A stretch of DNA of 23,866 nucleotides from DASUFI01 sp036274635. Its GTDB lineage: Bacteria; Planctomycetota; B15-G4. The notes beneath the pieces were generated by a model that was not told where the DNA came from, did no database searches, and saw only the letters and a list, made by a program, of their open reading frames with translations. This document shows positions 8,586 to 15,602 of the stretch, piece after piece. Within the stretch, counting starts at the first letter, position 1. Each line of letters opens with the position of its first letter. The position numbers were made by a program, and so were the translations under genes. Location: assembly GCA_036274635.1 (NCBI GenBank), contig DASUFI010000044.1, forward strand, positions 1 through 23,866. Direction: 5' to 3'.

Positions 8586-9935
8586 ATGTCGTCGCTCTCG
8601 CGCCTCAGCCTGTCCGGCGCCGTTCTGCTGCTCGCGGCCGCGCCGCTCCGCGCCGACACGCTCAAGGTGCCGGTGCAGTTCGACACCATCCAGGCCGCCG
8701 TCGACGCGGCGGTCGCGGGCGACGTGGTGCAGGTGTCCAAGGGCATCTACGACGAGAACGTGGTGGTCTCCACCGCCGGCATCACCCTCAAGGGCAAGGG
8801 CGCCACCATCAACGGGCGCATCCTCGGCAACTGCCTCGCCATCAATGCCAACGACGTGACCGTGGAGAGCCTGACGCTCATCAACGGCGCCGGGGAGCCG
8901 CTGCCCGACGGCGGCACGACGGGCGGCGTGCACGCCGTGGGCACCGGCATCACGTTGTCGAAGCTCACGGTGCACGACTTCGGCACCTTCGGCATCCTGC
9001 TGGAGGGCACGGGCACGGTCACGGGGTGCAAGGTGGACACCGGCCATGGCGACGGCATCGACGTCGTCACCGGCGACATCGTGAGCGACCCGGTCACGGT
9101 CATCTCCAAGAACAAGGTCTCGCGCTGCGCGACGGGCATCTTCGCGAGCGGCGGCGTGTTCCTCGTGGAGAAGAACACCATCGACGTCTGCAAGGAGGTG
9201 GGGATGGAGGTGCAGGTGCCGGCCGCGACGCGCGGCCCACCGGCGTTCACGCAGACCACGATCTCGAAGAACACGATCCGCCTCTGCCTCAGCGTGGGGC
9301 TGCTGGTCGAGCAGGAGCTGCAGAAGTCCCAGGGCGTGCTGGTGGAGAAGAACACCCTCGAGCTCAACGCCACCGGCTGCCATCTCGTGGGCTTCGCGAT
9401 CACCTTCGACAGCAATGCGCTCCAGGACAACGTGCTCGACGGCATCGACCTGGAGGGGAGCAACTGCACGCTCACCAAGAACAAGGTGAAGGACAGCGGA
9501 CTGCTCGGGATCATCGTGAGCTCAGCCGGCGCGACCGACGGCGGCAGCGCGCCGACGGGCGCGAACACCCTGGACCAGAACGCGGTGCAGGGCAACGCCG
9601 GCGACGGCGTGGCGGTGATCTCGTCCGGCAACACCATCACCGGGTCGACCATCAAGGACAACGGCGGCGACGGCATCGAGGTCTGGCTCAACGCCGACGA
9701 CAATCAGCTCACGGACAACAAGGTCACCGGCAGCGGGCACGAGGGCATCGACAACAGCGGCCTGAACACGACGATCGCCGACAACACCTGCAAGGACAGC
9801 GGCGGCGCGGACCTCGCGGGCGCCGGTGACGGCACCGGCACGGTGAACCTGGCCGACTCGACCGGCAACACCGTGAGCGACGATTCGGACATCAGCACCT
9901 ACACGACGACGGGCTTGCTGGACCTGACGCTGTAG
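8586..9935 (+). CDS. Secreted right-handed parallel beta-helix protein, paralog 3
   Basis: 449 residues, the same length as paralog 1. ATG 8586 follows AGGAG at 8574-8578. The signal peptide ends AAAPLRA/DT, nearly identical to paralog 1. Blocks shared with paralog 1 include ADTLKVP, QFDTIQAAVDAA, YDENVVVSTAGITLKGKGA, VISKNKVSRC, GVLVEKNTLELN, NCTLTKNKVKD, NGGDGIEVWL, GHEGIDNSGLNT and the tail VSDDSDISTYTT. The two are therefore a relatively recent duplicate pair, compared with the more divergent copy at 7036. The fold is inferred as a long right-handed beta-helix with asparagine-rich turns. No catalytic residues, membrane anchor or sorting signal are seen. No T-tracted terminator follows: the AbiE promoter begins only about 40 bp downstream, so read-through into the toxin-antitoxin operon is possible. 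Confidence 0.88.
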   Translation: MSSLSRLSLSGAVLLLAAAPLRADTLKVPVQFDTIQAAVDAAVAGDVVQVSKGIYDENVVVSTAGITLKGKGATINGRILGNCLAINANDVTVESLTLINGAGEPLPDGGTTGGVHAVGTGITLSKLTVHDFGTFGILLEGTGTVTGCKVDTGHGDGIDVVTGDIVSDPVTVISKNKVSRCATGIFASGGVFLVEKNTIDVCKEVGMEVQVPAATRGPPAFTQTTISKNTIRLCLSVGLLVEQELQKSQGVLVEKNTLELNATGCHLVGFAITFDSNALQDNVLDGIDLEGSNCTLTKNKVKDSGLLGIIVSSAGATDGGSAPTGANTLDQNAVQGNAGDGVAVISSGNTITGSTIKDNGGDGIEVWLNADDNQLTDNKVTGSGHEGIDNSGLNTTIADNTCKDSGGADLAGAGDGTGTVNLADSTGNTVSDDSDISTYTTTGLLDLTL

Positions 9936-9977
9936 CGGGCACCGAAGAAAACCCTCGTCGCGCGGCGCGTTCGGCCC

Positions 9978-10006
9978 TTGCCCGCCGAGTTGCCTAACGT
10001 CATACT
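9978..10006 (+). promoter_or_regulatory. Candidate sigma70-type promoter of the AbiE-like operon
   Basis: TTGCCC (9978-9983), a 17-base spacer, then CATACT (10001-10006). The expected start of transcription is about 10012-10014, which leaves only about 20 nt before the ATG at 10032. Both hexamers are good partial matches and the spacing is ideal. The repeat cluster at 9989-10043 overlaps the -10 and the start of transcription. Confidence 0.55.
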
Positions 10007-10043
10007 GTTGCCTGTGACGAGCAACAGGCCTATGTCAGGCAAC
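9989..10043 (+). promoter_or_regulatory. Direct/inverted repeat cluster, probable AbiEi operator
   Basis: GTTGCCT occurs at 9989-9995 and 10007-10013, and its exact inverse AGGCAAC at 10037-10043. A nested inverted repeat, TGTTGC (10006-10011) and GCAACA (10021-10026), lies between them. The cluster covers the -10 element and runs into the first codons of the antitoxin gene. AbiEi antitoxins are known to repress their own operon by binding inverted repeats at the promoter, so this is a strong operator candidate. Confidence 0.6.
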
Positions 10044-11069
10044 AAGGTCCTCCAGGACGGGCTCCGGCTCCTGCGCGAGCGGCTCCCGCCGGGTTGGAGC
10101 GTCGAGTCGCGTGGGCCGGAAGTCCGCGGGAAGGCGGGCGACACCGAGCTGCGCCTCGTCGACCCCGACCGTCGGACCGCCCGTCTGAGGGTCGGGGTGA
10201 AGACGGCCCTCACGCCGCGCACCGCCGTCGCCTTGGCCGCGCAGCGGGGCGCCGCGGCCGATCACGACGTGCTGTTCGCGCCCTACCTCAGCGCCCCCGT
10301 TCGCGAGCGGCTGCGGGCTGCGGGCATGTCCTACCTCGATCTCACGGGCAACGTGTACCTCGTGCTCTCACGGCCCGGCCTGTTCGTGGAGACTCGAGGC
10401 GCGAATGCCAACCCCGAGCGCTCGCCGGAGGCAGACCGCACCTTGCGCGGAGCGATGGCGGGGCGCATCGTCCGTGCGCTCGTCGATGCGCGCGAGCCAC
10501 CCGGCGTCCGCGAGCTGGCCGCCCGGACCGGCGCCAACCCCGGCTACGTATCGCGATTGCTGGCGTGGATGGACCGCGAGGCGCTGGTGGAGCGCCGCGG
10601 CCGCGGACAGCTCGTGTCCGTGGACTGGCAGCGGTTGCTGCGCCGCTGGGCCGAAGAGGCGCCGCTGCAGTTGCGCGGCCGCCGGACGAGCTGCCTCGCC
10701 CCGCGGGGACTGGCCGACCTGACGCGGCGTCTCGGGCGCGTTCGTGGGCGCTATGCCCTCACCGGCTCGCTCGCCGCCGCGACATGGGCCCCCGTCGCTC
10801 CGGCCAAGCTCGCCGTCGTGTACCTCGATGAGCCGGACGCGGCGATGGGTCCGCTCGATCTGCGCACGGCCGATGCCGGAGCCAACGTCCTGCTCATCGA
10901 GCCCGCCGACGAGGGCGTCTACGTGGGCGCGCGAAAGAAGACGGGGGCCATGTACGTGGCACCGAGCCAGGCCGCAGCCGACCTGCTCAACAGCCCGGGC
11001 CGCGGGCCCGCCGAGGCCGAAGCGCTGATCGGGTGGATGGCCAGGCACGAGGAAGAGTGGCGTGGATGA
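10032..11069 (+). CDS. abiEi: Type IV toxin-antitoxin AbiEi-family antitoxin (winged-helix)
   Basis: 345 residues from ATG 10032. A TTG at 9978 would extend the protein but would place the promoter inside the gene. The N-terminal half resembles the domain of long AbiEi relatives, with ARLRVGVK, then VLFAPYLSAPVRERLRAAG and the signature YLDLTGNVYL at residues 101-110. A helix-turn-helix follows at about 153-194 (GVRELAARTGANPGYVSRLLAWM). The C-terminal third is the AbiEi-type domain: LTGSLAAATWAP, LAVVYLDEP, ANVLLIEPAD, VAPSQAAADLLNSPGRGPAEAEAL and a final EEEWRG. In the family the antitoxin represses the operon and counteracts the partner toxin without a direct protein complex. It overlaps the next gene by 8 nt. 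Confidence 0.82.
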   Translation: MSGNKVLQDGLRLLRERLPPGWSVESRGPEVRGKAGDTELRLVDPDRRTARLRVGVKTALTPRTAVALAAQRGAAADHDVLFAPYLSAPVRERLRAAGMSYLDLTGNVYLVLSRPGLFVETRGANANPERSPEADRTLRGAMAGRIVRALVDAREPPGVRELAARTGANPGYVSRLLAWMDREALVERRGRGQLVSVDWQRLLRRWAEEAPLQLRGRRTSCLAPRGLADLTRRLGRVRGRYALTGSLAAATWAPVAPAKLAVVYLDEPDAAMGPLDLRTADAGANVLLIEPADEGVYVGARKKTGAMYVAPSQAAADLLNSPGRGPAEAEALIGWMARHEEEWRG

Positions 11070-11889
11070 ACTGTATGTCCTTGCGCGGCGCGTGCTGCTG
11101 GATGCGCTGGTTGCCTTGGGTACGCATCGCGAGGCCTGCGTGCTCGTCGGCGCGCAAGCGGTCTACCTGCGTGTCGGGGAAGCGGACCTCGCGGTGGCCG
11201 CCTTCACCACGGACGGCGATCTCGTCGTCGACCCGCGACGCCTGGCGACGGCACCGCCGCTCGAGCAGGCGCTGCGAGCCGCGGGCTTCGTGCCCAGGGC
11301 CGGGGACGCCGTCGGAGCATGGACCACCCGGCGGAACACTGCCGGCGAGGTCGTCGCGGACGTCTCGATCGATCTGATGGTGCCGGAAGCCCATAAGCTC
11401 GGGCCGGGCCGGCGGTCGGTGCGCCTGCCGGGCCACGACCCACGCGTCGCGCGTCAGGTCCGCGGCTTGGAGGGTGCGCTGGTGGACGCCGATGTTCTGC
11501 ACCTCGCGGCACTCGAGCCCTCGGACGCGCGAGGCTTCGACCTGCGCATCGCCGGGCCGGCCGCGCTGCTCGTCGCCAAGCTGCACAAGGTCCAGGAGCG
11601 GCGCAGCTCGCCTCGGCTCAACGACAAGGATGCGCTGGACGTGCTGCGCCTCCTTCGAGGCACCGCCACGGACGACCTCACTGCGCGCCTGCGCTTGCTG
11701 CTCGCCGATCCGCACGCACGCAACGCCACGCGGCCTGCGCTGCCGTGGCTGCGGGAGCTATTCGGCGAGCGACGGGGTGCGGGAATCGCGATGGCGCAGC
11801 GGGCGACAGGCGGGCTCGTGGATGAGGCCGAGATCGAGGCGTCATGTCTTGCCCTGGCTGGTGATCTGCTTCGGGCAATGGGTTGCTGA
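11062..11889 (+). CDS. Nucleotidyltransferase-like AbiEii-type toxin
   Basis: 275 residues from a GTG at 11062, overlapping the antitoxin stop by 8 nt, with AGGAAGAG at 11050-11057 as ribosome site. The N terminus has the nucleotidyltransferase core: VLVGAQAV (Gly30) and then TTDGDLVVDP, giving the metal-binding D-x-D at Asp51 and Asp53. The usual glycine-serine or double-glycine is Gly-Ala here. Further on, LLVAKLHKVQERR (Lys173) and NDKDALDVLRLL (Lys189, Asp190, Asp193) match the conserved K...KD..D pattern of AbiEii/DUF1814 relatives. The family transfers nucleotides onto tRNA or another acceptor and slows growth; the target here is unknown. Gene order antitoxin then toxin, the overlap and the operator-like repeats all support a toxin-antitoxin pair. 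The sequence is diverged, so membership of the AbiEii subfamily itself is less sure than the superfamily call. Confidence 0.75.
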   Translation: MDELYVLARRVLLDALVALGTHREACVLVGAQAVYLRVGEADLAVAAFTTDGDLVVDPRRLATAPPLEQALRAAGFVPRAGDAVGAWTTRRNTAGEVVADVSIDLMVPEAHKLGPGRRSVRLPGHDPRVARQVRGLEGALVDADVLHLAALEPSDARGFDLRIAGPAALLVAKLHKVQERRSSPRLNDKDALDVLRLLRGTATDDLTARLRLLLADPHARNATRPALPWLRELFGERRGAGIAMAQRATGGLVDEAEIEASCLALAGDLLRAMGC

Positions 11890-12629
11890 CCCGCGGGTCC
11901 CGCGTGCCGGGGATCGCGCCCTCGCGCGCAGCATGCCGACCGTCAACACGCTGCTGCTCCTGCCTCCGCGCGGTCCATTCTGACAACGGCCGTCGTCAGG
12001 CGCCCCGCCATCGACGCCGATTGGTACGGCTACTCGTCGATGGTGCAAGCAAGACTCGCAGCGTCCCGCCTGCGCGCCATTGCTCGCGGCGATCGTGGGA
12101 GTGTCAGGGGAATCAACCGACGCGGGAACTTGACGAACCCACATCAAGACACCCACAGCTGGCGAACCGTCGTTGGATCTTTGAGCGGCTACCTCCAGAC
12201 CGCCAAGGTCCGACGCGTCCGGGATGTGGCATGCCCACTGGAGGTCGGGCAGCCGTCTTCGTCACCGGATCGAGAGCGGTGTTGAACAGGATTCGCGCAG
12301 CAGTGACCGGCGTGTGTGTTCGCGAGTCGATGACCGTTCCTCGCAGTCGGCATGGTGCTCGCAGTGTGAGGCGGGCATCGTCGCGCTGGGGTATCGTCAC
12401 CTTGGCCTTGCCGGAACTCCGGCCATCGGCACAGTCAGCGGTCACGATGCAGGTGGACATCGATTCGTCCAGGCCCAGCTCCGCTCGCTCCTCGGCAGTG
12501 GATTGCGATCGGCAATGCCCGTCGTCGACCGGCATCGGGCACGGGCAACCATCCATGCGCCAAATCGCCGTCCGGGCGGCCATCGCCGCCTCAGTGACTC
12601 AGTCCCCCTCGCCGCCTCGCCGCGCCCCC
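11890..12629. other. Gap between the AbiE-like operon and ftsK, no intact gene
   Basis: 740 bp in a convergent position between the + strand toxin gene and the 3' end of ftsK. A 12-bp perfect palindrome, GACCCGCGGGTC (11888-11899), overlaps the toxin stop codon but has no T tract. GC content looks lower and less codon-periodic than in neighbouring genes. The only protein-like signal is the minus-strand stretch reported separately at 12113-12583. Confidence 0.55.
12113..12583 (-). pseudogene. Possible decayed carboxypeptidase-regulatory-like gene fragment
   Basis: A 156-codon frame whose middle looks like a carboxypeptidase-regulatory-like beta-sandwich: ADCADGRSSGKAKVTIP, then DDARLTLRAPCRLRGTVID and THTPVTAARILF, which fit the l-G-x-V-x-D...P-V-x-x-A pattern. 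Both ends of the frame read as unstructured, low-quality protein, with no signal peptide or membrane segment. The downstream part may continue in another frame (LGGLEVAAQRSNDGSPAVGVL), suggesting a frameshift. A membrane protein with the same kind of domain is intact at 16741-18447. It could also be a chance open frame in GC-rich DNA. Confidence 0.3.
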
Positions 12630-15509
12630 TCACCCTCCGTCCGCCGCCGCCTCCTCGCCCTCGCCCTCTTCCGGCGGCGTCGAGCTCGTGTCCCGCCCGC
12701 GCGCTTCCGGCTTCAGCGCGATCCACTCGTCCAGCGTCATCGTCAGCTCGCGCGCCTGGCTGCCCTTGTACTCGCCCAGCACGCCCTCCTCGGCCATCAT
12801 GTCGATGAGGCGGCTGGCGCGGGTGTAGCCGATGGCGAACTTGCGCTGCAGCAGCGAGGCGCTGCCGCGCTCGGTGGAGAGCACGAAGCGCGCGGCGGCG
12901 TCGTAGAGCTCGTCCTCCTCGTCCGGGTCGCGGTGCACGTCCGACTTGCGCTGCACCAGCTCGGGCTCGTAGGTGGCGCCGCCGGCGGTGCGCACCACGT
13001 CCATGACGCGCCGCACCTCCTCGTCCGAGAGGTAGGTGCCCTGGCCGCGCACCAGCGAGGTCTGCGCGGGGGTCATCAGGAGCATGTCGCCCTCGCCCAG
13101 GAGCTGCTCGGCGCCGTTCTCGTCCAGGATGACGCGGCTGTCGATCTTGCTCGTGACCATGAAGGCGATGCGCGTGGGCAGGTTGGCCTTGATGAGGCCG
13201 GTGATGACGTTCGTGCTGGGCCGCTGCGTGGCCACGATGAGGTGGATGCCCACCGCGCGGCTCTTGGCGGCGAGGCGCGAGATGCTGTTCTCCACCTCCT
13301 TGGCCGCGGTGAGCATGAGGTCGGCCAGCTCGTCGATGACGATGACGATGAAGGGCAGGAAGCGCGGGAACTCCGGATCGTCCACGCGCTCGCCGAACAT
13401 GGGCCGCAGGCCGTCCACGCCCAGCTTGTTCCAGCCGTAGATGTTGCGCACGCCGGCGCGCGACAGGAGCTGGTAGCGCTCCTCCATCTTGCTGATGGCC
13501 CATTCCAGGATCCCCGGCGCGCGTTTCATGTCCGAGACCACCGGGCACGCGAGGTGCGGCGCGTTGGCGAACTGGGTCAGCTCCACCATCTTGGGGTCGA
13601 TGAGGATGAGCCGCACCTGCTCCGGCGTGCGCGTGTAGAGCAGCGAGACCAGCACCGAGTTCAGGCACACGCTCTTGCCGCTGCCCGTGGCGCCGGCCAC
13701 CAGCAGGTGCGGCATCTTGGCCAGGTCGGTGATCATCGGCCGGCCCGCGCTGTCGCGCCCCAGCAGGATGGGCAGCGCGAACTTGCCGTCGACGAACTCG
13801 CGGCATTGCAGCAGCGGCTTCATGCGCACGTTCTCGCGCATGGGGTTCGGCACCTCGATGCCGATCGTGTTCTTGCCGGGGATCGGCGCCACGATGCGCA
13901 CCGAGCGGGCGCGCAGGGCGATGGCCAGGTCGTCCTCCAGGCTGCGCACGCGCTCGACCTTGATGCCGGGCGCCAGCTCCATCTCGAACATGGAGATGAC
14001 CGGCCCCTTCTGGATCTCCACCACGCGCGCCTCGATCTTGAAGGACTCCAGCGTGCGCTCCAGCAGTGCGGTCTTCTCGGCCAGCAGCGCGTCCAGCTCG
14101 CTCTGGTCCACGCTGGTCTGGTCGTCGAGCAGGTCCTCGGTGGGGAAGACGTAGGCGGTGGCGGTGGGCGGCGCAGGGCGCGTGGCGTCGGGCACGAGCG
14201 AGAGCTGCACGCCCTCCTCGCTGGCGGGGCGCTTGACCACCGGCGCGCGGCGCGGCGCGGCGGGCTGGCCGTCGGCGGCGGGCTCATCGTCCACGCCGGG
14301 CTCGTCCTCCTCGTTCACCTCGATGGGCTTGGGTGCGGACTTGGCGGCGGCCGCGCGCGCGACGTCCTTGTCCTTGGCGGGCGCCGCGGCCTCGGCGGGC
14401 TTCACCGGCACCTCGCGCGCGGCGGGCTTGCTCGCGCGCGGCGCGTCCGCGGGCGGCGCGGCCGGCTTCTCGGCGGCGCGCTCCGTGCCGCCGGGCGCGG
14501 GCCGGCTCGATGCGGGCTTCGCGCCGGCGGCCTTCTCGGCCGCAGGCTTCTCCACCGGCTTCTCGGCGCGCGCGCGCCGCGGCGGGCTGGCGACGGCGGC
14601 CGCAGCGCCCTCGAGCGGCACGCCGGGCTCGTCCTCCATGACCTCGAAGGGCTTCAGCAGGGCCGGATCGGAGGACGGATCGACCTTGTGCCGCCGGAGC
14701 ATGCGCGAGAGCAGGCCGCGACGGCGCGCGGGCAGCGCGGACGGCGCCTGGCTCCGGCCGCGCGTGGCGGCCGGCCGCGCCGGCGCGGGCGGGGCCTCGG
14801 GCTCCAGCGTGCCCGCCACCGCGGTGCGGCGCTGCTGCACCCAGCGGTAGCCGGCCGCGACGGCGGCGTAGTAGGCCACGTCGGTGGCCAGCGCGAAGGT
14901 GATGAGCGTGAGCACCAGCAGCACGATGCGCGTGCCCACCGTGCCGAGGCCCGCCGTCTCCATGAGCTGGCGGTTGATGAACTCGCCCACCACGCCGCCG
15001 GGCGGGAAGGGGCCGTGCGTCTCGCCCGCGAAGTGCGCCAGCAGCGCCGCGAAGGAGATGAGGCACAGCACCAGGCCCGACGTGCGCGTGGTGAAGCTGG
15101 CCGGCGAGCGCCGGGCGAAGAGCGAGAGCCCCCACAGCGCCAGGCACAGCACGATGAGGTAGGCGGCGTAGCCCAGCGTGACGAGCAGCGCCTGCGCGAT
15201 GGCCTCGCCCGTGCGCCCGCACCAGTTGCCCGGCTCGCCCCAGGCCGTGATGCAGGCGAAGAAGAGGAAGGCCGTCAGGCCCAGCAGCCCCAGCGCGATG
15301 ACCTCGCGCAGGCGGTGAGCCGAGGCCTCGGACATGGGCTCGGACAGCTTGCGCGCGGCCGCCGCGCGCGCCGGCGCCGTGGCCCGCGCCATGTGGCGCG
15401 ACGTCACCGACAGCGCCTTGCCCGCGTGCTCGCCGAGGGCTTTCGCGGCCTGCCGGCTGGCCAGCAGGGATGCACGCGCCACCGGCTTTCTCGACTTGCC
15501 CCAGGCCAT
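12630..15509 (-). CDS. ftsK: DNA translocase FtsK/SpoIIIE
   Basis: 959 residues from ATG 15509, chosen over an ATG eight codons upstream because GGAG lies five bases before it. Four membrane segments at about 69-90, 104-132, 142-162 and 188-220 anchor it at the division septum. A long Ala/Pro/Lys-rich linker runs from about 225 to 470. The motor has Walker A GATGSGKS at 606-613, followed by ILIDPKMVELTQF, and Walker B VIVIDELADLM with Asp726-Glu727, then VATQRPSTNVITGLIKANLPTRIAF. The winged-helix gamma domain that reads the orienting chromosomal motifs lies at about 867-930 (ASLLQRKFAIGYTRASRLIDMMAEEGVLG). It pumps the chromosome terminus through the septum and activates dimer resolution. 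All motor residues are present and the length is normal for the family. It is divergent from the PilZ gene across 93 bp. Confidence 0.97.
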   Translation of the reverse strand: MAWGKSRKPVARASLLASRQAAKALGEHAGKALSVTSRHMARATAPARAAAARKLSEPMSEASAHRLREVIALGLLGLTAFLFFACITAWGEPGNWCGRTGEAIAQALLVTLGYAAYLIVLCLALWGLSLFARRSPASFTTRTSGLVLCLISFAALLAHFAGETHGPFPPGGVVGEFINRQLMETAGLGTVGTRIVLLVLTLITFALATDVAYYAAVAAGYRWVQQRRTAVAGTLEPEAPPAPARPAATRGRSQAPSALPARRRGLLSRMLRRHKVDPSSDPALLKPFEVMEDEPGVPLEGAAAAVASPPRRARAEKPVEKPAAEKAAGAKPASSRPAPGGTERAAEKPAAPPADAPRASKPAAREVPVKPAEAAAPAKDKDVARAAAAKSAPKPIEVNEEDEPGVDDEPAADGQPAAPRRAPVVKRPASEEGVQLSLVPDATRPAPPTATAYVFPTEDLLDDQTSVDQSELDALLAEKTALLERTLESFKIEARVVEIQKGPVISMFEMELAPGIKVERVRSLEDDLAIALRARSVRIVAPIPGKNTIGIEVPNPMRENVRMKPLLQCREFVDGKFALPILLGRDSAGRPMITDLAKMPHLLVAGATGSGKSVCLNSVLVSLLYTRTPEQVRLILIDPKMVELTQFANAPHLACPVVSDMKRAPGILEWAISKMEERYQLLSRAGVRNIYGWNKLGVDGLRPMFGERVDDPEFPRFLPFIVIVIDELADLMLTAAKEVENSISRLAAKSRAVGIHLIVATQRPSTNVITGLIKANLPTRIAFMVTSKIDSRVILDENGAEQLLGEGDMLLMTPAQTSLVRGQGTYLSDEEVRRVMDVVRTAGGATYEPELVQRKSDVHRDPDEEDELYDAAARFVLSTERGSASLLQRKFAIGYTRASRLIDMMAEEGVLGEYKGSQARELTMTLDEWIALKPEARGRDTSSTPPEEGEGEEAAADGG

Positions 15510-15602
15510 CTCCGCTCCGCCATCCGGACGCAAGCCGATCGCGGCCGGCGCCCCCAGGAGGGCCCCTCAAGCCGGACGCCGTGCGCGCCGAGAAGGTCCA
15601 TC

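Noticed and set aside
3946..9935. CRISPR array or tandem DNA repeats
   Set aside because: The apparent periodicity comes from beta-helix rungs in protein sequence. There are no identical DNA repeats with regular spacers.
11883..15602. A + strand frame of over 1,200 codons running antisense to ftsK and ending in the PilZ gene
   Set aside because: The part before 15603 is low-complexity Arg/Ala/His/Gly and mirrors ftsK, which has all its motifs on the other strand. Only the PilZ portion is a real gene.
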